64,000 nucleotides of DNA from Nakamurella lactea DSM 19367 (lineage in GTDB: Bacteria > Actinomycetota > Actinomycetes > Mycobacteriales > Nakamurellaceae): NCBI RefSeq assembly GCF_000426645.1, contig NZ_AUFT01000016.1:62001-126000 (forward strand), read 5' to 3'. The translations under genes were made by a program, and so were the position numbers. Numbering within the stretch: the first letter of the stretch is position 1; the number at the start of each line of letters is the position of its first letter. This document shows positions 41,204-51,729 of this stretch, piece by piece. The notes below the pieces were generated by a model that worked only from the letters and a program-made list of their open reading frames with translations, ran no database searches and was not told where the DNA came from.

Positions 41204-42769
41204 ATGAGCACCGCTGAGCCCCCGCTGCTGGAGATGCGCGGCATCGGCAAATCGTTCCCTGGAGTTGTTGCGCTGCAGGATGTCTCACTGACAGTTCGGC
41301 AGGGTGAGGTGGTCGCACTGCTCGGCGAGAACGGGGCCGGCAAATCGACCCTGATCAACGTGCTGTCCGGCGTCTTCCCCGGGTACGACGGCACCATCCT
41401 GATCGACGGCACGCCCGCACGCATCCACACCCCGACGGACGCCCAGCGCCTCGGCATCAGCACCATCCACCAGGAATTGAATCTCGTCCCGGACATGTCG
41501 GTCGCCGACAACATCTGGCTCGGCCGCGAACAGCGGGACGGCATCGGCCTGGTGAACCGGCGCAGCACCAACGCCTCGGCGAAGGCATTGCTCGAGCGGG
41601 TTGGGCTGACGATCAACCCGCGGCGGCCGGTCCGGCAGTTCCGGGTCGCCGAACAGCAGCTGATCGAGGTGGCCAAGGCGCTCTCGCTCAACACCAGGGT
41701 GCTGATCATGGACGAGCCGACCTCCGCCCTCGCCGACGCCGAAGTGCGCCGGCTGTTCCAGGTGATCCGGAGCCTGACCGCCGACGGGGTGGCGATCATC
41801 TACATCTCGCATCGGATCGAGGAACTGGAAGAGCTGGCCGACTCGGTCAACGTGCTGCGCGACGGACGGTGGATCGGGGCCCGTCCGATGGCCGGCGCTT
41901 CCCGCGACGAGCTGATCCGGATGATGGTCGGCAGATCGGTGGCCGACCTGCCGCGACGGATGCCGGAGGGTCGTCCGGCCGAGGCGGGGCCGCGGCTGCG
42001 GGTGCGGAACCTGAGCCTGCAGGGAGATTCCGTCAGCGGCCGGGTCGCTCTTCACCACATCGACCTTGACGTACACCCCGGCGAGATCGTCGGATTGGCC
42101 GGGCTGATGGGCGCGGGGCGGACCGAGACCCTTGAGTCGATCTTCGGCGCCTTCCCCGCGCGGGCGGTGACCGGCGAGATCCTGTTGGACGGCAAGCACT
42201 ATCAGCCGCAGTCGCCGAAGCACGCCATCGACAACGGGATCGTGCTGGTGGCCGAGGATCGCAAGCAACAGAGCCTGGTACTCGGGGCGACCGTCCGGTT
42301 CAACACCAGCCTGGCCGCGCTCGGCCGGTACCTGCGCTGGGGCTGGGTGCGCAACCGGGCCGAACGCGCAGCGGTCGTCACCGAGGTCCGGCGGCTGGGC
42401 GTGAAGACACCGAGCATCAACACCAGGATCAGCAACTTGTCCGGCGGCAATCAGCAGAAGGTGGTGCTGGCCAAGGGTCTGCTCACCCAGCCGACGGTCA
42501 TCCTGCTCGACGAGCCGACCAGAGGTATAGATATCGGCGCCAAGTCCGAGATTTACGAGCTGGTCAACGAACTCGCCGCCCAGGGGGTGGCCTTCCTGGT
42601 CGCCTCCTCGGAGCTCCCCGAACTGTTGCGGATGAGCGATCGGATCCTGGTGCTCTGCGAGGGCCGGGTCACCGCCGAGATGGACGCCGAGACCGCCGAC
42701 CAGGAGCAGATTCTCGAGGCCGCGATGGCACGCACCAGCGTGCTCGCGGGAGACGGAGGAGCCGCATGA
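41204..42769 (+). CDS. Sugar ABC transporter ATP-binding protein (RbsA/MglA-like)
   Basis: 521-aa tandem ATPase with two nucleotide-binding domains. N-terminal domain: Walker A GENGAGKST, signature FRVAEQQLIEVAKAL, Walker B VLIMDEPTSAL. C-terminal domain: degenerate Walker A-like GLMGAGRTE, LSGGNQQKVVLAKGL, ILLDEPTRGIDIGAK. This duplicated form belongs to the pentose/hexose importer class (CUT2). GGAGGGAG precedes the ATG. The ATGA overlap links it to the permease. Confidence 0.96.
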   Translation: MSTAEPPLLEMRGIGKSFPGVVALQDVSLTVRQGEVVALLGENGAGKSTLINVLSGVFPGYDGTILIDGTPARIHTPTDAQRLGISTIHQELNLVPDMSVADNIWLGREQRDGIGLVNRRSTNASAKALLERVGLTINPRRPVRQFRVAEQQLIEVAKALSLNTRVLIMDEPTSALADAEVRRLFQVIRSLTADGVAIIYISHRIEELEELADSVNVLRDGRWIGARPMAGASRDELIRMMVGRSVADLPRRMPEGRPAEAGPRLRVRNLSLQGDSVSGRVALHHIDLDVHPGEIVGLAGLMGAGRTETLESIFGAFPARAVTGEILLDGKHYQPQSPKHAIDNGIVLVAEDRKQQSLVLGATVRFNTSLAALGRYLRWGWVRNRAERAAVVTEVRRLGVKTPSINTRISNLSGGNQQKVVLAKGLLTQPTVILLDEPTRGIDIGAKSEIYELVNELAAQGVAFLVASSELPELLRMSDRILVLCEGRVTAEMDAETADQEQILEAAMARTSVLAGDGGAA

Positions 42770-43980
42770 CCGGGACCCCGCCCAGCAGGCCGAAGGCTCC
42801 GCCGGGATCGACTCCGGAGAACGGGGGAGCGGTCGTGCCACCGGCACCCGGCGCGCTGCGCCGGGCGCTGCCGCTGTTGGGATCGCTGCAGGGATACATC
42901 GGACTGGTGCTGATCCTGATCATCGGGATCTGGTCGCAGGGCGACCATTTCCTGTCCGTCGAGAACTTCACCAACGCGATCGGCTACTTCGCCCCGCGCG
43001 GCATCCTCGCGGTAGGGATGACCCTGGTGATCATCGCCGCCGGGATCGATCTGTCGGTCGGCGCCCTGCTCGCCGTCGGCGGCACCACCGCTGCGTGGCT
43101 GCTCACCGAGCAGAACTGGCCGGTGGTGGCGATCGTTCCGGTCTGCATGCTGGTCTGCGCCGTCTTCGGGCTGGTCAACGGCGCCGGGACCGCGCTGCTG
43201 AAGATCCAGTCGTTCGTCATGACGTTGGCGATGATGACGATTGCCAGGGGCATCGTCCGCGAGTTCAGCAACAACACCTCGATCGGTACGGTGCAGATCG
43301 ATGCCGCCGGCAACGTACTGCCCGGCTCGCAGCAGTTCCAGAAACTCGGTACCCCAGGGACATCGCTGTTCGACGTGCCGATCCTGGGGTATTTCCCGGT
43401 GCTCGCCCTGGTCGTGGTGGTCATCGTCTTCCAACTGATCCTGTCCAAGACCAAGTTCGGCCGGCACATCTACGCGGTCGGCGGGAACCCGACCGCGGCC
43501 CGGCTCTCCGGGGTCAACGTCACCGCCGTCACCATCGCGGTGTTCACCATCTCCGGAATGCTGGCCGGGCTCGCCGGACCGATCAACGCCGCCTACAACG
43601 CCTCCGCCGACCCGGTGGCCGGCATGGGTTACGAACTGGACGCGATTGCCGCGGTGGTGATCGGCGGCGCCAGCCTGATGGGTGGGCGGGGCAGCGTCGT
43701 CGGCACCTTCATCGGCGCCCTCATCCTGACACTGTTGGACAACGTGTTGGGGCTCAACCAGTTCAGTGCGAACTGGCAGATGATTATCAAGGGCATCATC
43801 GTCATTCTGGCGGTGGTGATTCAGCGTCCGGAACTGTTCTCCGACCTGGCCGCCTGGCTCAAACGCACGTTCCGCCGCGAAGACGGCGGGGCCGAGGCGA
43901 CCGCATCCGCCACCGACCCGTTGGCCGGGGATGTCAAGAGCCCGTCCGAGGAGGTGCCAGACCGCGATCGGGCCAGGTGA
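42766..43980 (+). CDS. Sugar ABC transporter permease (RbsC-like)
   Basis: 404-aa membrane protein of the RbsC family, about ten helices, with GMTLVIIAAGIDLSVGALLA and YELDAIAAVVIGGASLMGGRGS, both diagnostic for CUT2 permeases. Pro/Gly-rich cytoplasmic N-terminus (~35 residues) and an acidic/basic C-terminal tail extend beyond the core. Expected to work as a homodimer with the preceding ATPase and the following binding lipoprotein. Confidence 0.95.
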   Translation: MTGTPPSRPKAPPGSTPENGGAVVPPAPGALRRALPLLGSLQGYIGLVLILIIGIWSQGDHFLSVENFTNAIGYFAPRGILAVGMTLVIIAAGIDLSVGALLAVGGTTAAWLLTEQNWPVVAIVPVCMLVCAVFGLVNGAGTALLKIQSFVMTLAMMTIARGIVREFSNNTSIGTVQIDAAGNVLPGSQQFQKLGTPGTSLFDVPILGYFPVLALVVVVIVFQLILSKTKFGRHIYAVGGNPTAARLSGVNVTAVTIAVFTISGMLAGLAGPINAAYNASADPVAGMGYELDAIAAVVIGGASLMGGRGSVVGTFIGALILTLLDNVLGLNQFSANWQMIIKGIIVILAVVIQRPELFSDLAAWLKRTFRREDGGAEATASATDPLAGDVKSPSEEVPDRDRAR

Positions 43981-44026
43981 GCCCACGCACCGCCTGTCCA
44001 AACAGCACGTCCGTCATTCACCGGTC

Positions 44027-44054
44027 ACCACAGCATCGTCACCACAGCATCGTC
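44027..44054 (+). repeat. 14-bp tandem duplication upstream of the binding-protein gene
   Basis: ACCACAGCATCGTC occurs twice head to tail (44027-44040, 44041-44054), directly before the Shine-Dalgarno of the next gene. Could adjust mRNA structure or be a slippage product. Confidence 0.9.
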
Positions 44055-44071
44055 ACAACAAGGGAGTCGTG

Positions 44072-45265
44072 ATGCAGAGAAAGAAACTCGCCATCCTCGG
44101 AGCAGTCGCCGCCGCCACCGCGCTGGTGCTGTCGGCCTGTAGCACCAACGCCGACAGCGGCAGCAGCACGCCGCCGGCCGCCACCAGCGCGGCCGACACC
44201 GCCGCCGCCACCAGCGAGGCCGCCACCAGCGAGGCCGCCACCAGCGCGGCCGACACCGCCGGTGCCGAGTCGAGTGCCGCGGACACCGCCGGCAGCGAAT
44301 CGAGCGCCGCCGACACCGCCGGCAGTGCCGACGCGTCCGCCAGCGGCGCGGCCGGCGGCCCGATGACGTCGGTCGATCTGCCGAAGAAGGACAAGTACGT
44401 CATCGGCTATTCGCAGTCGAACAACGCCGAGCCCTACCGCGCCCAGCTCAACAAGCAGCTGCAGTACTACGTTGCCCAGCACCCGGAGCTGGAGCTGCTG
44501 CCGATCTCCGATGCGGCGCAGGACAGCTCCAAGCAGGTGAGTCAGGTGCAGCAGTTCATTTCGCAGAAGGTCGACATCCTGATCGTCTCGCCGAACGAGG
44601 CCGACCCGCTGACCCCGCCGGTCGAGCAGGCCTGCAAGGCCGGCATCAAGGTGATCATCCTCGATCGCACCGTCAACACCGACTGCATCACCGCCTTCAT
44701 CGGCGGCGACAACGTGGCGGCCGGCAAGGCGGCCGGCGAGCTCGCGGCCAAGCTGCTGCCGGACGGCGGCAATGTGGCCGAGCTGCAGGGCATCCTGTCC
44801 AACCAGCCGCAGATCGACCGCAACCAGGGCTTCGCCGACGGCATCTCGTCGAACCCGAAGATCAAGATCGTTGAGCATCAGGAAGCCAAGTGGCTCAAGG
44901 AGGACGCCACCAAGATCATGCAGCAGTGGCTGCAGGGCGGCACCAAGATCGACCTGGTCTACGCGCAGAACGACCCGATGGCGCTCGGCGCCTACCTGGC
45001 CGCGGCCGGCGCCGGTAAGCAGAAGGAGATCAAGTTCATCGGCACCGACGGTCTGGCCATTCCGGACGGCGGTATCCGGGCCGTGCAGCAGGGACAGTTG
45101 GCCGGCACCTTCATCTACCCGACAGGTGCCGCGGAGGCCGTAGACACCATCATGAAGATGGTTGGTGGCGAAGAGTTCTCGGCCAAGCAGGTGTTGCCGG
45201 TCACCGCGGTGACCCCGGAGAACGCCGACGAGCTCTACAAGAAGTACGACTTCTCGAACAAGTGA
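44072..45265 (+). CDS. Sugar-binding lipoprotein (RbsB-like)
   Basis: 397-aa Peripla_BP_4 protein. Signal peptide MQRKKLAILGAVAAATALVL with lipobox LSAC; then an unusual ~80-residue Ala/Ser/Thr/Asp linker of repeats (ATSEAATSEA, SSAADTAGSE); binding fold from about residue 107 (YVIGYSQSNNAEPYRAQLNK). Retained sugar-contact regions include ISPN-like VSPNEADPL, DRTVNTD and QNDPMALGAYLAA. GGGAG is 5-6 nt before the ATG. The linker may span a thick cell wall. Ligand probably a furanose or pentose, by family and context only. Confidence 0.93.
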   Translation: MQRKKLAILGAVAAATALVLSACSTNADSGSSTPPAATSAADTAAATSEAATSEAATSAADTAGAESSAADTAGSESSAADTAGSADASASGAAGGPMTSVDLPKKDKYVIGYSQSNNAEPYRAQLNKQLQYYVAQHPELELLPISDAAQDSSKQVSQVQQFISQKVDILIVSPNEADPLTPPVEQACKAGIKVIILDRTVNTDCITAFIGGDNVAAGKAAGELAAKLLPDGGNVAELQGILSNQPQIDRNQGFADGISSNPKIKIVEHQEAKWLKEDATKIMQQWLQGGTKIDLVYAQNDPMALGAYLAAAGAGKQKEIKFIGTDGLAIPDGGIRAVQQGQLAGTFIYPTGAAEAVDTIMKMVGGEEFSAKQVLPVTAVTPENADELYKKYDFSNK

Positions 45266-45287
45266 TTCCTCGGTAGTCCGGGGTTCC

Positions 45288-45333
45288 GTCATCCCCGTCG
45301 CCGGCAGCCCGATCGCCGCGCGGCGGGGATGAC
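45288..45333 (+). terminator. Terminator of the sugar ABC operon
   Basis: GTCATCCCCGTCG (45288-45300) pairs with CGGCGGGGATGAC (45321-45333), with one G-T pair and a 20-nt loop. It sits 23 bp after the binding-protein stop. Confidence 0.7.
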
Positions 45334-45352
45334 GCGTGCCGCTCGCACGGGG

Positions 45353-45456
45353 GTGGGATGTGGTGGCTCTGCCCGTCCGGAGGTCACCGAGACGTCGCAA
45401 AGGTGTGGGATGTGGTCGCTCTGCCCGTCCGGAGGTCACCGAGACGTCGTAAACGG
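45353..45456 (+). repeat. 52-bp direct repeat, two copies
   Basis: Copy 1 (45353-45404) and copy 2 (45405-45456) both read GTGGGATGTGGT then CTCTGCCCGTCCGGAGGTCA and CCGAGACGTCG, differing at about five positions, mainly at the ends. No spacer, so not a CRISPR. Function unknown. Confidence 0.9.
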
Positions 45457-45552
45457 CGGGATCGGGAGCGACCGGGCGCCACGCCCAGTGGTCGCCGTGA
45501 CGCATCTGGGGGACAGGTCTTGTGATCGGCAGTCCGGCGTGCTTCGGTAGAC

Positions 45553-45568
45553 GAGAAATCGATTGCTC
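45553..45568. promoter_or_regulatory. LacI-type operator of the glycosidase gene
   Basis: GAGAAATCGATTGCTC is a 16-bp near-palindrome (one mismatched pair) with the same AATCGATT core as the ABC operon operator, 27 bp before the ATG. Confidence 0.65.
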
Positions 45569-45595
45569 ACAGCGATTCGGTCCCGGAGGACAGCA

Positions 45596-48500
45596 ATGGC
45601 GCACTCCTACCTGAACACGTCCCGGCTCAAGACGGCCCGCCGCTACCCGTCCCGTCGCAAGAGTCCGCTGGTGCTGGTGACGGCGGTGGTCACCGCGGTG
45701 GCGCTGGCCGTGCCCGCCACCGCGAGTGCCGGCACCGGCGCGGCGCCCGCTGCCCAGCAGGCGTCGGCCCACCAAGGATCGGCCCGACAAGCATCCCTGC
45801 AGCAGGCGGCCGCCGAGTACGCGGCGCAGCATCCCGCCGGCGCCGACGCCCGGCCGGATGCCAAGGGCCCGACCGGATGGGACACCTACCGGCAGCTGGA
45901 CAGGGTGGACGAGATCACCACCGGGGTGCAGACCCACCAGTTCTCCAGCTTCGACCGCACCGGCGGCAATGACGATGGCTTCGGCGGCACCTACAGCTGC
46001 CTGCGCACCATCGCCGAGGGCTGCGTGCTCGCCGAACGGTCCGGGCCCGGCGAGATCGACTCGATCTGGTTCACCAGGGACAACGGCGACATCACCAACA
46101 CCGGCAACATCAGGATCGACCTGGACGGGAAGACCGTGCTGGACGCCAAGATCCAGGACATCGTCGACGGCAAGCTCGGCGCCCCGTTCGTCTATCCGCT
46201 GGTGGCCAACGCCGACCAGAGCAGCGGTGGCGTGTACATCAAGGTGCCGATGTCCTACCGCAGCTCGATGCGGGTCACCACCACCAAGAATCCGCTGTTC
46301 TACCACGTCACCTACCGCACCTTCGCCGACGCCGTCGGCGTCAGCACCTACGACCCGGCCGACAAGGCAGCCGACGTGGTGGCCGCGGCAAAGACCTGGG
46401 GCAGCAAGGATCCCAAGCCGGCGGCCGCTCACCCCAGGACCGTCACCGACGGCTTCACGCTGAAGCCGGGCCAGCGGACAACGCTGGCGAATCTGAAGGG
46501 CTCCGGCTCGATCGACGAGGTCAAGCTGGAGATCCCGCAGATCGTCGGCCCGAAGCCGCTCCCGCTGATCAGCGACGACGGTCGGGCGCACAAGGGGAGC
46601 AGCACCTTCACCGTCGCGATCGATCCGGCCAACGCCGGGGTCAAGCTCACCCGTCGGTTCGACGCGAACTCCAACCACCAGGTGGCCGACATCTACGTCG
46701 ACGGTAAGAAAGTCGGCCAGTGGCCGGCCACCGACGACGGCGCCGGCTTCTGGTCGTACCAGACCGTGACACTGCCGGCCGCCGCCACCGCCGGCAAGTC
46801 GAGCATCACCGTGAAGAACGAGTTCGTCTCGGCCAGCATCGACTGGAACGAGTTCCGCTATTGGGTGGACTCTGTCGTTGCCGGCCAGGACAAGCGCACC
46901 GACGAACTCGACGTCGGCACCTCGACCGCTGCGGTCGCCAGCGAGCAGGCACACGACTACGCGATCGTCGGCCAGACCTGGACCGGCACGCCGAACCAGA
47001 CCGACCGGCCCACCGACACAGACGACCCGAAGATCCTGGCGTCCAACGAGTTGCTCCGCGACGTGATGGTCAGGGTCAGCTTCGACGGCGCCAGGACCGT
47101 CGAGTCCCCGCTGGGCGAGTTCTTCGGCTCCGGGCTGACCGAGAGCACGGTGAAGGCGATGTTCTACAAGGTCGACACCGCGCCGGACGGCTGGTACACG
47201 AGTTGGTGGCCGATGCCGTTCGCCGGCAAGGCAACCGTGGAACTGGTGAACAACTCGGATCAGACGATCAGCACCGGGAGATCCTCGGTCACCTCGCACG
47301 CCGACCCGCAGATCGGTAGCGAACTGCGCCGCAGCGACGCCAGGATCGGCTACTTCAACGCCAGCCACCACCGCGCCGACACCGTCGACGGGCAGGACTG
47401 GCTGTTCCTGGACACCGCCGGCAAGGGCAAGTTCGTCGGCGTCAGCCACACCATGCGCGGGCACATCACCAGCGGCAACATCCGCGACTACCTTGAGGGT
47501 GACGAGCGCAGCTACGCCGACGGTTCCCGATCGCCGGCGCTGCACGGCACCGGCACCGAAGACTTCTACGAGTCCGGCTGGTACTTCAACCGGCGGGAGT
47601 TCAGCAACCCGATGAACGGCCTGTCGGCGATGCCGACCAAGTCCTACGGCTGCGAATTCCAGTGCGACGCACCGTATCGGCTGATGATCGGCGATGCGGT
47701 GGCGTTCAACGACGGGCTGACGTTCGGCATCGAGCACGGCCCGGTCGACAACGAGCCGGCCGAGTACTCCTCGACCGCGTACTGGTACGGATTCGCCGAC
47801 CAACCGGCCGCCAGGATCACCGACCAGGTCGATGTCGGCGACACCAGCAGCGAGCAGGCGCACCGGTACACCGGCGGGACCGCCCCGACCACCAGGACCG
47901 AGACCTTCGAGGGCGATCACGACGCCGAGCCGGTCACCGCGAGTGTCGAAGAGAGCACCGAGCCGGTGAGCTTCACCCTCGGGATCGACCCGCACAATGC
48001 CGGCGTCACCCTGCAGCGAATGTCGCTGCAGAGCAACGACTATCAGTCGGCCGCCGTCTCGGTGAACGGCGAGCCCGCCGGGACCTGGCTGCAGCCGCTG
48101 GGCAACCAGACCCACCAGTGGCTGGACGACTCCTTCCAGCTGGATCCTGCGCTGACCGCCGGCCGTGACCGGCTCACCATCACCGTGACCCCGACCGCGG
48201 GATCGCCGGCCTGGAGCGCCGCGTCGTACCAGGCGATCTCGCTGGTCGATCGCAAGGCCGACCACAGCAAACCGGGTGCGATCGACGGCCTGGTGGCCAT
48301 CGGCACCGACAGCAATAGCAACCGGTTGTCCTGGCAGGCGGCCACCGACGATGTGGCTGTTCATCACTACCTGGTCTACGGGTCCACCGACCGGCACTTC
48401 CGTCCGTCGACCACGACCCTGGTCGGTAGTCCGACGCTGTCCTCGTTCACCCACACCGGCCTCGGTCTCGGGCAGACCTGGTACTACCAGGTGCGTGCGG

Positions 48501-50548
48501 TGGACAGCTCGGGCAACACCGGCAAGCTCTCCGCGACTGTGCACGCCACCACCGGCGACACCCTCGGGATCGAGGGAGAGTCGTTGCTGCCGGCGGTGAG
48601 TAGCACCGCGGATGTGGTGGCACAGGGCAACTGCTGCGGTGTCACCTGGTCCGGCAACCAGCAGCTGTGGTTCCAGGGCACCAAGACCGGCGACACCGTG
48701 ACGCTGAAGTTCCAACTCGCCCAGGCCGGCACCTTCGACCTGTCCGCCGTGCTCACCAAGGCCCCGGACTACGCCATCGCCCAGCTGGCCATCGACGGCA
48801 AGAACCTCGGCGAGCCGATCGACGGCTACCAGGCAGCCGGGGTGGCCGCCGTCGGGCACGACCTCGGCAGCGCGACCCTGGCCAAGGGCGAGCACACCCT
48901 CACCCTGACGGCCACCGGCAAGAACGCCGCCGCGACCAGCTACATGATCGGCCTCGACGTTCTCGAACTGCACCTGCAGGGCCGGTCCGGGGCCACGGTG
49001 ACCTCGTACTCGCACACCGCAACCGTGGTGAACGCCGGCGACCGGCAACGGGTCTACGACCCTTCGGTCGGGGAGAGCGGGCCGTGGTATTTCAACGACC
49101 ACACCTTCGTCCAGGGGCCGGACAACTCCTGGCACCTGTTCGGTATCACCCACGCCGAGCCGGCCGACCCGCTCAACGAGAACTTCTTCGGCCACGCCAG
49201 CGCGACCAGCCTGACCCAAGCGCAGTACACCAAGCAGGACCCGGTGATCCAGGCCGACCCGACCCTCGGCGAGAAGCATGTCTGGGCGCCGTATGTGCTG
49301 CAGGACAACGGAACCTACTACATGTACTACTCGGCCGGGCTCGACGACAACCACGACGCCTATCAGATCCGGCTGGCCACCTCCACCGACCTGACGCACT
49401 GGACAAAGCGCGTCGAGCCGCTGTTCACCGATGGCTACGACGCCCGTGACCCGATGGTGCTGCGGGTCGGAAACCAGTGGGTCATGTACTACACAGCCAA
49501 CTCAACCCCGACCGGCGGCAACCACCAGGTCGCCTATCGCACCAGCTCCGACCTGATCCATTGGGGCGCGAAGAACGTCGCCTTCACCCACCCGGCCGTC
49601 GGCACCTTCGGTGGCCCGACCGAGTCGCCGTTCGTGGTGGCCAAGGACGGCTGGTACTACCTGTTCATCTGTTGCGACAAGAGCTACACGGACACCAGGG
49701 TGTACAAGAGCCGCGACCCGCTGAACTTCGACATCTCGCAGCTAGCTGGCCATGTCGACGCGCACGCCGCCGAGGTCGTCAAGGACACCGACGGGACGTA
49801 CTACGTCAGCGGCGCGGGCTGGGGGATGGGCGGCGTCTACCTGCGCCCGCTCAACTTCAACGGCACCGAGGTGACGGCCGGGAAGACGGTGCAGACCAGT
49901 AACTATCGGGCAACGGTGCAGACATCGCCGACCACTGCGATCACCTCGATGGACGTGGCCGACGGCTCCGGCGGTTGGCGGTCGGTACTGAACGACGACT
50001 ACCGGGCGACCGCGCCATATCTCGGGGTGAGCAACTTCGGCAATACGGACACCACCGGCCCGGCGGCATCGGTGACCGTGGCCGGCAGTCGAATCACGCT
50101 GGGCGGCATCCCGCTCGGTGACGAGCCGGTGACCGCCGACTGGACTCTCGACTTCGGCCGGGCCTCGTTCGGCAACACCATCGTCACCCACGTCACCGGG
50201 CCGACCACCGGCCCGGTCTGGGAGGCCTCGATGACGTTCGACGGCACGGGCAGCCGGATCGGCGACAATGCCGACCCGGACCGGAGCGTCGGCGACGTCC
50301 ACGGATTCGGAGCCTGGACCCAGAGCACCGGCAGCAACGCCAGCGTCGCCGTCGGCTACCGGGCCGGATCCGCGTTCGGCAGCGACAACACCTACTACGC
50401 AGGCTCCGGTGCCGTCGTCTGGCAGCCGCTGTGGCAGCCGGGCGGCCGCGGTTGGGCGCAGGGTGATCATCCGCTCGGCAGTTGGCGGGTGGCCGCCAGT
50501 CCGATCGGCGGCGACGATCTGCTCGGTGCCGCGCTCCTCGGCGGCTGA
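45596..50548 (+). CDS. Secreted multidomain glycosidase: GH172 (DUF2961) plus five-bladed-propeller glycosidase
   Basis: 1650 aa. Signal peptide ending near PATASAG (~44). From about 92 to 740 DUF2961/GH172: [56 protein letters not shown]. Beta-sandwich 790-880; fibronectin III 891-988 (ITW-like [14 protein letters not shown]); carbohydrate-binding-like module 990-1135; from about 1150 to 1425 a GH32/GH43/GH117-like propeller ([39 protein letters not shown]); C-terminal beta-sandwich to 1650. GGAGGA precedes ATG 45596. GH172 members cleave difructose anhydrides or D-arabinan; no anchor motif is visible at the C-terminus. Shares operators with the upstream sugar importer. Confidence 0.85.
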   Translation: MAHSYLNTSRLKTARRYPSRRKSPLVLVTAVVTAVALAVPATASAGTGAAPAAQQASAHQGSARQASLQQAAAEYAAQHPAGADARPDAKGPTGWDTYRQLDRVDEITTGVQTHQFSSFDRTGGNDDGFGGTYSCLRTIAEGCVLAERSGPGEIDSIWFTRDNGDITNTGNIRIDLDGKTVLDAKIQDIVDGKLGAPFVYPLVANADQSSGGVYIKVPMSYRSSMRVTTTKNPLFYHVTYRTFADAVGVSTYDPADKAADVVAAAKTWGSKDPKPAAAHPRTVTDGFTLKPGQRTTLANLKGSGSIDEVKLEIPQIVGPKPLPLISDDGRAHKGSSTFTVAIDPANAGVKLTRRFDANSNHQVADIYVDGKKVGQWPATDDGAGFWSYQTVTLPAAATAGKSSITVKNEFVSASIDWNEFRYWVDSVVAGQDKRTDELDVGTSTAAVASEQAHDYAIVGQTWTGTPNQTDRPTDTDDPKILASNELLRDVMVRVSFDGARTVESPLGEFFGSGLTESTVKAMFYKVDTAPDGWYTSWWPMPFAGKATVELVNNSDQTISTGRSSVTSHADPQIGSELRRSDARIGYFNASHHRADTVDGQDWLFLDTAGKGKFVGVSHTMRGHITSGNIRDYLEGDERSYADGSRSPALHGTGTEDFYESGWYFNRREFSNPMNGLSAMPTKSYGCEFQCDAPYRLMIGDAVAFNDGLTFGIEHGPVDNEPAEYSSTAYWYGFADQPAARITDQVDVGDTSSEQAHRYTGGTAPTTRTETFEGDHDAEPVTASVEESTEPVSFTLGIDPHNAGVTLQRMSLQSNDYQSAAVSVNGEPAGTWLQPLGNQTHQWLDDSFQLDPALTAGRDRLTITVTPTAGSPAWSAASYQAISLVDRKADHSKPGAIDGLVAIGTDSNSNRLSWQAATDDVAVHHYLVYGSTDRHFRPSTTTLVGSPTLSSFTHTGLGLGQTWYYQVRAVDSSGNTGKLSATVHATTGDTLGIEGESLLPAVSSTADVVAQGNCCGVTWSGNQQLWFQGTKTGDTVTLKFQLAQAGTFDLSAVLTKAPDYAIAQLAIDGKNLGEPIDGYQAAGVAAVGHDLGSATLAKGEHTLTLTATGKNAAATSYMIGLDVLELHLQGRSGATVTSYSHTATVVNAGDRQRVYDPSVGESGPWYFNDHTFVQGPDNSWHLFGITHAEPADPLNENFFGHASATSLTQAQYTKQDPVIQADPTLGEKHVWAPYVLQDNGTYYMYYSAGLDDNHDAYQIRLATSTDLTHWTKRVEPLFTDGYDARDPMVLRVGNQWVMYYTANSTPTGGNHQVAYRTSSDLIHWGAKNVAFTHPAVGTFGGPTESPFVVAKDGWYYLFICCDKSYTDTRVYKSRDPLNFDISQLAGHVDAHAAEVVKDTDGTYYVSGAGWGMGGVYLRPLNFNGTEVTAGKTVQTSNYRATVQTSPTTAITSMDVADGSGGWRSVLNDDYRATAPYLGVSNFGNTDTTGPAASVTVAGSRITLGGIPLGDEPVTADWTLDFGRASFGNTIVTHVTGPTTGPVWEASMTFDGTGSRIGDNADPDRSVGDVHGFGAWTQSTGSNASVAVGYRAGSAFGSDNTYYAGSGAVVWQPLWQPGGRGWAQGDHPLGSWRVAASPIGGDDLLGAALLGG

Positions 50549-50796
50549 GCCGGCCGTCGGCACCCCTGGCTGCGGGGCGGCGCGGATGTCACCCACTCGG
50601 GCGCTGTGGACCGTGTGAACCGCGCACTGCCTGGCGGCGGTACGGCCCGCGGGTAGGACGAACTCGGCAGATGGCTGACAGCGGTCGCGGTGTGCTGCGG
50701 ATTCGTCCAGGATGGGAGGTACCAGCCGATGACCGCCCGGAGCGGGCTCTCCGGCCGGGTGGGCGATGCCGGCAACTGAGCACGAGAAGGCGACGG

Positions 50797-51729
50797 ATGG
50801 GCGACAGCACAACGATTCCACTGGGTGAGACGCTGCGACGCCGGGCCGTCGTGCTGGACGGAGGATTGGCCACCCTGGTCGAGAAGCACGGCCACGACCT
50901 GAGTTCGGCCCTGTGGTCGGCCAGACTGCTGCGCGACGACCCGGGCGCGCTGCAGCGGGCGCATGCCGAGTTCTACGCGGCCGGAGCCGAGGTCGCGATC
51001 ACCGCCTCCTACCAGGCGTCCTTCGACGGGTTCGCCGCCGCCGGCATCGATGCGGCCGAGGCGGAACTGTTGCTGCGGCGCAGTTGTGACGCCGCCGATG
51101 CCGCCCGATCGGGGATCGACGACGGCCGCGACCGGTGGGTCGCCGCGTCCGTCGGCCCCTACGGCGCCGCCCAGGCGGACGGCTCCGAGTACACCGGCGA
51201 CTACGGGCTGACGGTGCGGCAGCTGCGGCAGTGGCACCGTCCGCGGCTGCAGGTCTTGATGCAGGCGGTGGCCGACGGCCGCGCCGATCTGCTGGCCGTG
51301 GAGACCATCCCGTCCTCCGCGGAGGCCGAGGCCGTGCTGGCCGAACTCGACGGCTCCGGTATCCCTGCCTGGCTGTCACTGACCTGCGCGGACGGCCGGA
51401 CCAGGACGGGCGAGCCCGCGGCCGAGGCGTTCGCGCTGGCGTCCGGGATCGACGAGGTGATCGCGGTCGGCGTCAACTGCTGTCCCGCCGACGACATCGC
51501 CGAGCTGGCAGCCGCCGCGGTGCGGGCCAGCGGCCGACCGGCCGTCGTCTATCCCAACAGCGGCGAGCTATGGGATGCGCAGGCACGTGCCTGGACCGGA
51601 GCGGCGACGATCGACCTGGCGCTGGTCGCTGGCTGGCCGGCCGCCGGGGCCGCGTTGATCGGTGGGTGCTGCCGGGTGCCGCCGAGCACCATCTCGGCGA
51701 TCTCCGAGCTGCTCGGGACCGCCGCCTGA
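50797..51729 (+). CDS. mmuM: Homocysteine S-methyltransferase
   Basis: 310-aa zinc methyltransferase making methionine from homocysteine, with S-methylmethionine or SAM as donor in characterised relatives. VVLDGGLATLVEKHG at the start, ITASYQASFDGF, the zinc ligands Cys in VGVNCCPAD and Cys-Cys in IGGCCRVPP. GAGAAGG lies before the ATG at 50797. The 248-bp leader is structured and includes short G/C-rich hairpins; I could not match it convincingly to a SAM riboswitch. Confidence 0.94.
   Translation: MGDSTTIPLGETLRRRAVVLDGGLATLVEKHGHDLSSALWSARLLRDDPGALQRAHAEFYAAGAEVAITASYQASFDGFAAAGIDAAEAELLLRRSCDAADAARSGIDDGRDRWVAASVGPYGAAQADGSEYTGDYGLTVRQLRQWHRPRLQVLMQAVADGRADLLAVETIPSSAEAEAVLAELDGSGIPAWLSLTCADGRTRTGEPAAEAFALASGIDEVIAVGVNCCPADDIAELAAAAVRASGRPAVVYPNSGELWDAQARAWTGAATIDLALVAGWPAAGAALIGGCCRVPPSTISAISELLGTAA

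Larger units (their letters stand above)
45266..45595. other. 330-bp intergenic region without a gene
   Basis: Holds, in order, a terminator hairpin (45288-45333), two 52-bp tandem repeats (45353-45456), and a LacI-type operator (45553-45568) before the glycosidase Shine-Dalgarno. No coding region with sensible codon use is seen. Confidence 0.7.

Noticed and set aside
45353-45456. CRISPR-like direct repeats
   Set aside because: Only two copies with no unique spacers and no cas genes.
44039-49399. A 1786-codon open frame on the minus strand
   Set aside because: It runs antisense through the sugar-binding lipoprotein and the glycosidase genes, which have clear signal peptides and domains. Its composition (Val/Gly/Arg/His repeats) is that of a GC-rich shadow frame, and no domain is recognisable.
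50641-50796. Possible SAM-IV-like riboswitch before mmuM
   Set aside because: GATGCCGGCAACTGAG and nearby G/C stems recall SAM riboswitch pieces, but I could not lay out the conserved core or pseudoknot. A covariance-model search (Infernal, Rfam SAM families) would decide; a significant hit would support it.
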